This document shows positions 46,184 through 54,458 of a DNA stretch of 64,000 bases, piece by piece. The stretch's first letter is position 1; each line of letters begins with the position of its first letter. The notes beneath the pieces were generated by a model. The model saw only the letters and a program-made list of their open reading frames with translations. It made no database searches and was not told where the DNA came from. The position numbers and the translations under genes are program-made. Location of the stretch: contig NZ_AUXV01000005.1 of the NCBI RefSeq assembly GCF_001625575.1, forward strand, positions 1 through 64,000, read 5' to 3'. Source of the DNA: Pseudoalteromonas luteoviolacea S2607 (GTDB taxonomy: Bacteria > Pseudomonadota > Gammaproteobacteria > Enterobacterales > Alteromonadaceae).

Positions 46184-48997
46184 ATGCAAAAATGCATGCT
46201 ACTGTGGTTTGTGGCTGGGCTTTGGCTGAGCCCGTTTGTGGCACATGGCAGTGAATGGCAAACCATTTCTACGCCACATTTTAAGGTACACTTTCAACCC
46301 CAGCATCAAATATGGGCTCAAGCCACGGCATCTGAATTAGAGAAAGTACGTTCAGATGTGCTGGCGCAACAATCCCGTGCACTCCATGTTATAACCGATG
46401 CAATCATCTTAGATCCCTTCAATTTACCTAATGGGTATGCGCTGCCCAGTTCAGATAGTCCTTTTATGGTGCTGTATGTTACGCCGCCGCAATCAGACAT
46501 GGAAATCGCCCATCACCAAAGTTGGTTAGAGTTATTAGTGCTGCATGAATACATTCACTTAGTGCATTTATCTCAACCTAGTAGGCATAGTTACAAGCAG
46601 TGGCTGCGGGATTTAAATGACGGCTATGATTTGGCTACCGCTGCATTGCCGCGTTGGGTCGCAGAGGGGTATGCCACATTGCAAGAATCTAAATTGACTG
46701 GTAAAGGTCGGCTGTTTGATAATTACAGTGAAGCATTACTGCGAGTGTTTGCTCGCGAGGGGGCTTTGTTACCCTATGCCGCTTTGAATTTTGGTGATGG
46801 AAGTTATCGCGCCAGCGCAATGGCATATTTACTCGGATCTCGATTTTTGGCTTGGTTAGAGGCGGGTTATGGTCAAAAAACGTTGGACGCCGTGTGGACT
46901 CGAGTTGTGGCAGTTGAACCTCGTAGTTTTGAGTCTGCGTTCAGCGGTGTGTTTGGCCAAACTGCACAAAAGTTGTACCGTCGTTTTATTGCTGAGTTTA
47001 CCTACCAAGCAATGCAAGAAGAACAGCAGATGGAACCCGTTGCGAGTGATGAATTTATGCGTTTCTCTTTTGCCGCTCGTGATGTTCAGCTATCGCCAAG
47101 CCTGCGTAAGTTTGTTGTGGTTGAAACGGATAAACAGGGTAATACACGCTTAAAAGTGTATGCCAGTGAGAAGAATGACGTAGCAATGGCTAAGTTTACA
47201 CAGCGCCAAGCTGCGCTGTTAGAGCGTGACCCCAACGACATCCCCGATAAGCAACCAGAATCATTTTTACACGAAGTATTGGCAGCTTATACGCCTATTA
47301 ATTTCTCAGGTGTCTCCTATCCACAATGGCTAGACGAAGAAACGCTTTATTTTGTAGTAAGAAATAAAAGCCAATCAGGCAGCCTTATCAACGATTTATA
47401 TCGCTGGCATATTTCAAGTGATCACGCGGAACGTGTATCCCATGATTTGGGGGTGCGCCGTTTTACCATCGTCAATCAAACAGAGGTCATTGCTGAGCGA
47501 GTCTTAAATGGGTTCTCACAATTGGTTCGCTTTAATTTACAGACACAGGAAGTGACCCGCCTATTTGAAAGTAAATTGGACACCGTATTTGATTATCCGG
47601 TAGTGGATAGTGCTGGACGCCAACTAGCGTTTATGAAGCAAACGCCAGAGCTGGGGTGGCAGGTGCATATTACATCTGTTGATGCGCCGCATAAGCAAGC
47701 TACAATAGTCCCGCTTCCTAAAAATACGCAATATGTTACGGCACCAAAGTGGCATCATGACTTGAATACGCTGTACTTTATTGCTGGACGCCAGGGCGGC
47801 TTAGGTGTCTACCAGTATGATTTATCTGAGCGAATTTTGCGTCAGCTCAGTGCTGGATATCATGTATATGAAGAAGTCGTCGGCTACCTGGAAGAGCAGC
47901 TATTATTTTTAGAGAGCACAGCCTATGGTACCAAGCTTTCTGCACTGTCCGTGTCGCCGCAGCGGCCTCCAATTGAAACAACTCAAACACCGAACAGCGC
48001 AGTTAAGTCTGATAAAGTGCGATCAGTGGGTGAGTTTCCTATCGAGCCTTATCAAGCTTTAGATCAGGATTGGGCTGTGACGCTAGCGGCGCATGGTGCT
48101 TCAGCAAGTGAATACAGCTTAGGGGTTGGCATGGCGGGTTCAGATATACTGAAAAAGTACCGCTGGCAACTGGGTGTGAATGCGAGTCCCAGCAACGACT
48201 TCTTAAGAGGAGTTTATGCTGATCTACAATACTCTACTGACAATATTCAAATCCATAACGCGCTGCGGGTTTTTGATTTAAATCCCGACAAACAAGCTGA
48301 TGAACGGATGACAGATCAAGCGCATTTTGACGGCTGGTCAAATACCCTTGAGCTCACTACTTTAAGAGAAGGCGATAAATGGCACTGGCAACCCAGTCTC
48401 GGTTGGCATGCTGAGAAACACGCATCCAGCTTGCACCACAGCTATTGGCTCGGTAGCCAGCTTTCATATAGGTATGACCGGCAATCTTTCGCATTTGGGT
48501 TGAGTATGGATGCGGCTCATATTTGGGGAGAAAACCAAGGACATCGATTTACACTAGGGGGGTATGCCAAGCTCTGGGAGTGGCCCTTTTTTTTGAAGTC
48601 CAGCAATCGATATCGAACCTCTGCGGCGTTACAGCTTGGAGGGTATGATGTGAACAGTATTTATAATGGTATTGGCGCCGCGATAGTACAAAGTGCCGAA
48701 TTACCTTATTTCTTTGCCACAGGGCAACATTATTTAGGGTATGAATTTGCCACTAGCTGGAAGCTTGGGATGCCACGTTTGTTTATCAAGCGTCATCGTT
48801 TAGATAGCGAATTCATCGCACAAAGTTGGGGTGCTAAGTGGCAACTTGATCTGAGTCGAAAGGTGTTGGGCTCAGCGGCACAGTTTGCACCTGCAGGGGT
48901 ATCTAACTTGCGTTTGGATATCGGGCTCAGTCGAGTGGTCAGTGATGAATTTGAAGATGAATGGCGCGCCTGGTTTGGTCTCTGGCATGCTATGTAA
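46184..48997 (+). CDS. secreted/outer-membrane peptidase-MA-like protein with propeller and barrel-like C-terminus
   Basis: This encodes 937 aa. A signal peptide (about 22 residues) precedes a gluzincin-type domain with H121-E122-Y-I-H125 and E161 in RWVAEGYATL, as in the peptidase MA family. Residues about 300-600 have repeated beta patterns resembling TolB-like propeller blades (RQLAFMKQTPELGWQVHI; NTLYFIAGRQGGLGVYQYD). The last 300 residues alternate as in an outer-membrane barrel (YRWQLGVNASPSNDFLRGVY; WRAWFGLWHAM), though the final residue is not aromatic. The order protease-propeller-barrel suggests an outer-membrane-anchored peptidase. The ribosome binding site is AAGGGA. Substrate unknown. 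Confidence 0.78.
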   Translation: MQKCMLLWFVAGLWLSPFVAHGSEWQTISTPHFKVHFQPQHQIWAQATASELEKVRSDVLAQQSRALHVITDAIILDPFNLPNGYALPSSDSPFMVLYVTPPQSDMEIAHHQSWLELLVLHEYIHLVHLSQPSRHSYKQWLRDLNDGYDLATAALPRWVAEGYATLQESKLTGKGRLFDNYSEALLRVFAREGALLPYAALNFGDGSYRASAMAYLLGSRFLAWLEAGYGQKTLDAVWTRVVAVEPRSFESAFSGVFGQTAQKLYRRFIAEFTYQAMQEEQQMEPVASDEFMRFSFAARDVQLSPSLRKFVVVETDKQGNTRLKVYASEKNDVAMAKFTQRQAALLERDPNDIPDKQPESFLHEVLAAYTPINFSGVSYPQWLDEETLYFVVRNKSQSGSLINDLYRWHISSDHAERVSHDLGVRRFTIVNQTEVIAERVLNGFSQLVRFNLQTQEVTRLFESKLDTVFDYPVVDSAGRQLAFMKQTPELGWQVHITSVDAPHKQATIVPLPKNTQYVTAPKWHHDLNTLYFIAGRQGGLGVYQYDLSERILRQLSAGYHVYEEVVGYLEEQLLFLESTAYGTKLSALSVSPQRPPIETTQTPNSAVKSDKVRSVGEFPIEPYQALDQDWAVTLAAHGASASEYSLGVGMAGSDILKKYRWQLGVNASPSNDFLRGVYADLQYSTDNIQIHNALRVFDLNPDKQADERMTDQAHFDGWSNTLELTTLREGDKWHWQPSLGWHAEKHASSLHHSYWLGSQLSYRYDRQSFAFGLSMDAAHIWGENQGHRFTLGGYAKLWEWPFFLKSSNRYRTSAALQLGGYDVNSIYNGIGAAIVQSAELPYFFATGQHYLGYEFATSWKLGMPRLFIKRHRLDSEFIAQSWGAKWQLDLSRKVLGSAAQFAPAGVSNLRLDIGLSRVVSDEFEDEWRAWFGLWHAM

Positions 48998-49016
48998 GCT
49001 ACTCATGCGGCATAAA

Positions 49017-49038
49017 AAGGCGGACTGACGTCCGCCTT
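49017..49038. terminator. bidirectional terminator between peptidase-MA-like and trypsin-like genes
   Basis: A 9-bp stem aaggcggac/gtccgcctt (49017-49025 with 49030-49038) with a tgac loop lies between convergent genes. On the minus strand it is followed by five T, which suits the leftward protease gene. Confidence 0.8.
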
Positions 49039-49070
49039 AACAATTGGTTGGTTTGTTAGAACTAATTGAC

Positions 49071-50882
49071 TTATTCAGTGTAGCTGGCAATAAGTTTTAC
49101 GCCAGAATATGCGCTATATCCACGCAACATAATCCAGTATTTACCTGCGCCACCTGTGATGTTACATGTTTCACTATTACCCCAGCGATAAGGGCGGCAG
49201 TCATAAGTTGATGTGGTCGGTTTGTCACCTTTTCGTACATACAGATCGGCATCACCAGAGCCGCCAGAAATACTCACCGTTACATTAGATGCACCGGCTG
49301 GTAGGTCGAGGTAATAGAATGCAGTATCAGATCGCGCACCACTCAACCCCTCTTTGGCAACCCCATTGATGAGTTTCGCAGGGTCGTTATTAGGGTCTAC
49401 CAATGTGACCTGTTTTGATGTTGTGGCTGATGCGCCACTTGTATCTGTTACCGTTAACGAGACATTGTACACGCCATAGGAAGCATAGTTGTGGTTGACA
49501 GTAGCACCAAAACCATTGCTTGAAGCGTCGCCATAGCTCCACTCGTATTGGCTAATTGCACCATTTGGAGAACTTGACGCACTGCCATCAAAACTACAAC
49601 TTAGCGCATTACAGCTGAGCGAGAAGTCAGCAACAGGCATAGGGTCGCTATTGTTGTCGCCATCAGGGATTTGGTTATTGAAGTGTGATGCCACTTTTGG
49701 CCAAATCAAGCTGACTTTTGCCCCCTTGTTATGGCAGCCGCCCAAGTGATGTAGCGCGATGACCTTATTACTTGACGCCGCTAGGACAGGTGAGCCAGAA
49801 GAACCACCTATGGTGTCACAGTAGTAACCTAGATCTGTACCAGTCCCTCTGCCATTGGCATTGGCATTATTAACTGAACATAAGCCATCGGTGTCGCGAT
49901 CTGACTCAATAGACAGCTCTTTCGGATTACCCGAACCGTGTTGAGGGATATAGATGCGCTCACCTTGTGTCGCATTGCGCACATCTAAGCCAAAGTAACC
50001 AAATGGTTGAGCTTTGGCGAAATCGTTAATCGTGAATAACGTATAATCAAGGGTATAGTCTGTTGATAGAAAGTCTTTACCTGTTACTTTCACCACGGTC
50101 TCAAGTGTCGAGCCATTACACGACGTATGTTGATAGTTAAACCAAACCTCAGTGTTGGATAACTCTGACGCACTTTCTACACAGTGGTTGTTGGTAAACA
50201 TGCGGTTATCTGGGCCAACACGCCAGCCTGTGCACAATCCACTACCATTCATCAGCAGGCGTGCAACAGGGCGGCTACGCTCAAATTCAGTAGAGTGACT
50301 GCTTGCCCAGCACTGGACGTCCTTTCTTTCCATCGCACCACAGGTAGAGCTGATCCCTACGTCCGCTGCGGGCGCCATGTGTAGTTCATTTTCAATACCA
50401 TGGTCATAGTAATCGATGATGGCGTTTTGACTTACTGTGTTCTGAGTGCCAGGTGTGTACTCTACAACTGCGGTGTCCGCAGAAATAGACATGGCAGAGA
50501 AACTAGTGACACCATCATCGCCTTGACTGAGTGTTGCCGCACGCATATTTTGTTCAGTGTATTCATAGCGCTCACTGCCATCCTCTGAACGGACCACCAA
50601 TTTGCCACCGCCCGCTAAGCTAATGTTTTTAAAATGTAGCTTTAAATAGCTCGCATTAGGGTGGGAGACTTTTTGGGTGATAACTTGAGTTGCATTGTCA
50701 CCAGAGAATGTCGCGATGGCTTGAGGCTGAATTTCTAAATTTAATTCAGCACGTTTACCAATGGTAGCCATGCTTGTTTTGCTGGTGTATTGCATCATTT
50801 GTGCTTCGGTGAGCGCAGTTGTTTGCGCAACGCTGCTCGCGGATGCGAGCGCGAGCGCTGATAGTAAATAACGAGTTTTCAT
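49071..50882 (-). CDS. secreted trypsin-like serine protease with PKD and PPC domains
   Basis: This 603-aa secreted protease has a signal peptide of about 19 residues and a propeptide-like region (about 20-180). The S1-type catalytic domain has H233 in FTNNHCVES, D279 in TLDYTLF and S362 in GGSSGSPVL, the pattern of lysyl-endopeptidase-like S1 enzymes. Several cysteines (181, 191, 217, 234, 255) could form disulfides. A PKD domain follows (about 415-495; YEWSYGDASSNG) and then a C-terminal PPC domain (about 510-603; SDTAFYYLDLPAGASNVTV; GDADLYVRKG), often removed on maturation. Such enzymes leave by the type II secretion system. A Fur-like site lies 80 bp upstream. Confidence 0.9.
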   Translation of the reverse strand: MKTRYLLSALALASASSVAQTTALTEAQMMQYTSKTSMATIGKRAELNLEIQPQAIATFSGDNATQVITQKVSHPNASYLKLHFKNISLAGGGKLVVRSEDGSERYEYTEQNMRAATLSQGDDGVTSFSAMSISADTAVVEYTPGTQNTVSQNAIIDYYDHGIENELHMAPAADVGISSTCGAMERKDVQCWASSHSTEFERSRPVARLLMNGSGLCTGWRVGPDNRMFTNNHCVESASELSNTEVWFNYQHTSCNGSTLETVVKVTGKDFLSTDYTLDYTLFTINDFAKAQPFGYFGLDVRNATQGERIYIPQHGSGNPKELSIESDRDTDGLCSVNNANANGRGTGTDLGYYCDTIGGSSGSPVLAASSNKVIALHHLGGCHNKGAKVSLIWPKVASHFNNQIPDGDNNSDPMPVADFSLSCNALSCSFDGSASSSPNGAISQYEWSYGDASSNGFGATVNHNYASYGVYNVSLTVTDTSGASATTSKQVTLVDPNNDPAKLINGVAKEGLSGARSDTAFYYLDLPAGASNVTVSISGGSGDADLYVRKGDKPTTSTYDCRPYRWGNSETCNITGGAGKYWIMLRGYSAYSGVKLIASYTE

Positions 50883-50961
50883 TTATGTTCCTTGTTAGTG
50901 TGGTGTTGAATAAAAATTAAACATCCACAAAACAAAATAATCCTATAAAACCCAATTGTAA

Positions 50962-50976
50962 AGAAAATGATAATCA
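50962..50976. promoter_or_regulatory. partial Fur-box-like site upstream of the trypsin-like protease gene
   Basis: AGAAAAT-G-ATAATCA matches the 7-1-7 consensus at about 11 of 14 positions, and the overlapping 9-mer atgataatc is typical of Fur sites. It is 80 bp before the start codon. The region is AT-rich, so a chance match is possible. Confidence 0.4.
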
Positions 50977-50998
50977 AATATTTTTATTGTGTGTGTTT

Positions 50999-52153
50999 TT
51001 ACTTGTTGCTTGGGATCGCATCTCGTTTAGCTTGAAAAAGTGCGCGCTTTTCAGGATCGGAAGACTTTTCAACCGCCAATGCGAGTAAACGTTCAGTCAT
51101 TTCGATTTCGCCTTTCGCATAATAAATACGCGCAAGTTCGAAATAGGGCTCAGGAATGTAGGGGGCTTCAATGATGACATCTTTAAGCTCTTTTATTGCT
51201 TTGTTATATTTGCCTTTTTTTGCAGAGCGTTGCGCCAGCTGAATTTTGTCAAAGGGAGTTGTAGCGCTGCTATCTAAACTTGCTTCTAGATACTCAACAA
51301 GTACATGGTCTGCTTGTTTTTTTGCCAGTGATAGATAATTTGCCAGTAAATTTTGACTAATAAGTTGATGCGTTTTTGCGTATCCAAAAATCTCTAATGC
51401 TTGGGCTTGTTGACCTGTTCGGCGATGTAAAACGGCGGCAATGTTAATAAGCTCAGGGTCATAAGGGGTATAATTAAGTGCTTTTGTTAATAAGCTGTAG
51501 CTTTTATCAAACTGCTCATCCAGCAAAGCATCAACGGATTTATTGGCATAATATTTAGCAACTAAATCCTGATAACTTGCCGTATCTATGAAAAAGCTGT
51601 CTTGGGCTGGAAAGTAATCAACGACAGTACCTGCGCGGATAATCTCAAATTCGTTTGGAGAAGTAGTTACTTTAGGTGCTAATAACTTAGTGCGGAAGTG
51701 ATTTGAAATTAGGATGGTGTTATTGTCTTTGCGAAAGACCGGAATAGTTCCAACTTCTCTAAAGGTTGTCTCTACTTGCGCTAAATTGGCATAGGCTTGG
51801 GTTAATATCGCCAGTGAAATGCAGTTTCCCTCATTTCGTGTTAAAGACTCCTGCGCTGTTAATGTTTCGCCGTCATAAGTGAACTGGTCTAAGCGTTGTT
51901 CAAGATAGTTAAAGACTGCCTTATCAGCCCTTATCCCTCGATTTACTTCTTCATTAAAGTAGGCCATAAACTTCTGTTGTTCTTGTTCTGACAGCAAGAA
52001 TATTTCAGACTCTTCAATTGTTGGTTGAGGTAGAAATGTATTTTCACTAAAGAGTGTGTTGACGTGAGGCATGGTTGTTTCAGGTACTTCTTTTGAGATA
52101 TTACAAGCACTTAAAAGAAAAAATATAGGGAGTAGTACCAAGCTTTTCATCAT
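50999..52153 (-). CDS. lipoprotein with transglutaminase-like and TPR domains
   Basis: This encodes 384 aa. A lipoprotein signal ends in LLSAC with lipidated C17. Residues about 60-185 resemble a transglutaminase-like cysteine-protease fold: C111 in NEGNCISLAILTQAYANLA, H152 in SNHFRTK and D179 in TVVDYFPA are placed as a catalytic triad. The rest consists of TPR-like helix pairs (LINIAAVLHRRTGQQAQALE; PYFELARIYYAKGEIEMTER). GAAGGAA precedes the first of two ATGs by seven bases. It follows no operon partner; the divergent exporter operon begins 304 bp away. Catalytic activity is possible but not certain; the fold is sometimes used for binding only. Confidence 0.78.
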   Translation of the reverse strand: MMKSLVLLPIFFLLSACNISKEVPETTMPHVNTLFSENTFLPQPTIEESEIFLLSEQEQQKFMAYFNEEVNRGIRADKAVFNYLEQRLDQFTYDGETLTAQESLTRNEGNCISLAILTQAYANLAQVETTFREVGTIPVFRKDNNTILISNHFRTKLLAPKVTTSPNEFEIIRAGTVVDYFPAQDSFFIDTASYQDLVAKYYANKSVDALLDEQFDKSYSLLTKALNYTPYDPELINIAAVLHRRTGQQAQALEIFGYAKTHQLISQNLLANYLSLAKKQADHVLVEYLEASLDSSATTPFDKIQLAQRSAKKGKYNKAIKELKDVIIEAPYIPEPYFELARIYYAKGEIEMTERLLALAVEKSSDPEKRALFQAKRDAIPSNK

Positions 52154-52457
52154 AAAAATAGTTCCTTCAAGATGATAAACGACCTCTACTTTATGTCAGA
52201 AATTCGATTGATTATCAACAAAATAAAAAGAAGCTAAACCCAAGTGGCGAGTGTGTGCAGCGACTTATGCATAACTCAGATATTACGCCGTTGCAATTAC
52301 GGAATTGACACGCGATATTTTCGAATGTGAGACATGTAAATATTACGGCTTATTTTAAGTTTCTGAAATATATGGCTTTTAAATTTGGTACGTTTCTCGC
52401 TCTGCAGTCACTCGATATCACTTTTGATGTCGAACTTTTATGAAGAGTGAATAATGT
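52154..52457. other. 304-bp divergent gap between the TPR lipoprotein and exporter operon
   Basis: It holds the promoters of both units. The clearest element is the sigma-54 promoter at 52386-52401. An imperfect inverted repeat cgatatca/tgatgtcg (52413-52432) lies just past the predicted transcription start. No gene is seen, and I could not recognise a clear activator binding site. Confidence 0.5.
52386..52401 (+). promoter_or_regulatory. sigma-54 (-24/-12) promoter of the exporter operon
   Basis: The sequence TGGTACGTTTCTCGCT fits the consensus TGGCACG-N4-TTGCW with two differences and has GG and GC separated by exactly ten bases. Transcription would start near 52412, about 46 bp before the adaptor gene ATG. 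Confidence 0.72.
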
Positions 52458-53708
52458 ATGGATATAAACCTAGCGCCGCGTCGGTACGCTAAAGCGCGAA
52501 AATATCGCGGTGTTTTAATGGGACTGGTCTGTTTGACCGTAAGTCTTGTGGTGTTTTGGAGTCAATTGGACTCGACGGTGAATGTCGACCGTCAGTCGCT
52601 AATCTTCGATTCTGCGGTGCGAGGTCCATTAGCTATAAAAGTGCAGGCGTTTGGCATACTGAAGAGTGCCCGTCAGCAAACGATTACGACACCAAGTGCC
52701 GGTATTGTCATGGCAATTATGCGAAAGGCGGGTGAGCCGGTTAATAAGGGAGATGTGATAGCGGTACTGAGTAATGATGATTTGGACCTGCGGCTAACGA
52801 AAATGCAGCAACACCTTGAGGCAGTCCAAATACAATATGAATTAGATAAGATTAGACAGCATCGTGAGGTACTTACCGAACAAGCGAAGTTGGCCAGCAT
52901 CCGTGGCAAGCTCGCGACATTACAAATTCGTTATCGAGCGCAGGAAGATTTGGCAAAACAGGGTGTTGTATCTCAATTGTCATTTTTACAGACGCAAGCT
53001 GAACGGGACAGTCTAAGGTTGCAGTTAAACAATGCACAAGAACGTATTGTGCAATTACAAGATATGCATCACAAAGAATTGGCCATCACAAAAAACAAAG
53101 TCGTACTAAAAGCGCAGGAGTTGAAGGCTTTAAATCGCAAGATTATGGCCCTTGAAATACGCGCGCCGAGTGATGGCGTCATAGAGAGCATGCCGCTGGG
53201 GTTAGGCGAAAGCGTGCTAAGAGGCGGTATTATTGCATCGATGGGCAGCCAAAATGAGCTGACTGCTGTCTTGCAAGTCGCCCAGACGGATGCGCAGAAA
53301 ATCCAATTAGGGCAAGCGGTTGAAATAAAGGTTGGAGAACAAACCGCTGCGGCACAGATCTCGCGTATTGACCCAGTTGTAACCAATCACAGTGTTTTAG
53401 TTGAGGCTGCAATACTTAATGAGGTGCCTACTGCCGCAAGGCCGAAACTGAGTGTAGAAGCTGTAATCACCGTCGAAAATTTACTAGATGTGGTATACAT
53501 TCGTCAGCCTGTAGGTTCATTCACCCGTCAAACTGGGCGCATATATCGGGTTTTAAAAGAAGGCAAGTCGGAGCTAATTGACGTCGTATTTGGTCGTCAA
53601 TCGGGGCGTTATATCATTGTTGAGCAAGGCCTTAATGCTGGAGATACAGTGATTTTATCAGACCTTAAGCACCTTGTTCAGCAAGGTGCTAGCCTCGTGA
53701 TTCAATAG
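52458..53708 (+). CDS. periplasmic adaptor (HlyD/MacA-type) of an ABC exporter
   Basis: This 416-aa membrane-fusion protein has one N-terminal TM helix (about residues 20-38), a lipoyl-like half (TPSAGIVMAIMRKAGEPVNK), a long coiled-coil hairpin (about 110-220; many Q, L and K heptads), a second lipoyl half (ALEIRAPSDGVIESMPLG) and beta-barrel and membrane-proximal domains. It would link the ABC permease to an outer-membrane TolC-type channel, which is not encoded here. The sigma-54 promoter lies 57 bp upstream. The ATPase gene begins 8 bp after the stop. Confidence 0.9.
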   Translation: MDINLAPRRYAKARKYRGVLMGLVCLTVSLVVFWSQLDSTVNVDRQSLIFDSAVRGPLAIKVQAFGILKSARQQTITTPSAGIVMAIMRKAGEPVNKGDVIAVLSNDDLDLRLTKMQQHLEAVQIQYELDKIRQHREVLTEQAKLASIRGKLATLQIRYRAQEDLAKQGVVSQLSFLQTQAERDSLRLQLNNAQERIVQLQDMHHKELAITKNKVVLKAQELKALNRKIMALEIRAPSDGVIESMPLGLGESVLRGGIIASMGSQNELTAVLQVAQTDAQKIQLGQAVEIKVGEQTAAAQISRIDPVVTNHSVLVEAAILNEVPTAARPKLSVEAVITVENLLDVVYIRQPVGSFTRQTGRIYRVLKEGKSELIDVVFGRQSGRYIIVEQGLNAGDTVILSDLKHLVQQGASLVIQ

Positions 53709-53716
53709 GAGTAGGC

Positions 53717-54442
53717 ATGAAAAAAATTATTGAGATGTCCGGCATCGGCAAAGTATTTGAAACAACAGATGTGCATACGCATGCGTTAAGAAATATCGAT
53801 ATTACTATTGCTCAAGGAGAGTTTGTCTCGGTATCGGGTCCTTCAGGGTGTGGTAAATCGACTTTATTATCCATTATGGGACTGTTAGAGCCTGCCACTT
53901 CGGGCCGTTATCTATTAGCAGGCAATCCCATTGATTCATTGACAACAGATCAGCGAGCAGAATTTAGAAATAATCACATTGGTTTTATCTTTCAATCGTT
54001 CAACCTAGTCGACTCAATGACGGTATTCGAAAATACTGCGCTACCTTTGCGCTATCGAGAACCAAAACCTAGCGTACACACAGTCAGAGAGGGAGTGAAG
54101 GCGTGCTTGGAGAAAGTCGGGCTATCTCATCGAATGATGCATACGCCGAGTCAACTATCTGGTGGACAGCAACAGCGCGTTGCCATTGCTAGAGCCTTGG
54201 TGACGGAGCCGAGTATTTTGTTAGTTGATGAAGCGACTGGCAACCTCGACTCGAAAAGTGGTGATGCTGTGATGTCTTTGATTGGCGAGCTGCATCGGCA
54301 GGGCACGACTATTTGCATGGTGACCCACGATGCTCGCTATGCAGATATGGCGTCAAGGCAAATTAAGCTTTTTGATGGCGAATTGCTCGGTACGGTGCAC
54401 AGATCAGCGGTGCCATCACCATCAGGTTTATGGTCGTTGTAG
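53717..54442 (+). CDS. ABC transporter ATPase (MacB/LolD type)
   Basis: This 241-aa nucleotide-binding subunit has Walker A GPSGCGKST (41-49), the Q-loop in IFQSFNLVDSMTVFEN, signature LSGGQQQRVAIARAL, Walker B ILLVDEATGNLD and the switch histidine in CMVTHD. These are the hallmarks of the MacB/LolD/FtsE group that powers mechanotransmission rather than substrate passage through the membrane. AGGAG is upstream of the ATG. It lies between the adaptor and FtsX-type permease genes, forming a complete ABC tripartite unit without the outer channel. Confidence 0.93.
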   Translation: MKKIIEMSGIGKVFETTDVHTHALRNIDITIAQGEFVSVSGPSGCGKSTLLSIMGLLEPATSGRYLLAGNPIDSLTTDQRAEFRNNHIGFIFQSFNLVDSMTVFENTALPLRYREPKPSVHTVREGVKACLEKVGLSHRMMHTPSQLSGGQQQRVAIARALVTEPSILLVDEATGNLDSKSGDAVMSLIGELHRQGTTICMVTHDARYADMASRQIKLFDGELLGTVHRSAVPSPSGLWSL

Positions 54443-54458
54443 CGAGAGGAAACGCCAG

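Noticed and set aside
52240..52320. Other GG-N-GC pairs in the exporter promoter region as sigma-54 sites
   Set aside because: The spacing between GG and GC is nine instead of ten bases, unlike the site at 52386.
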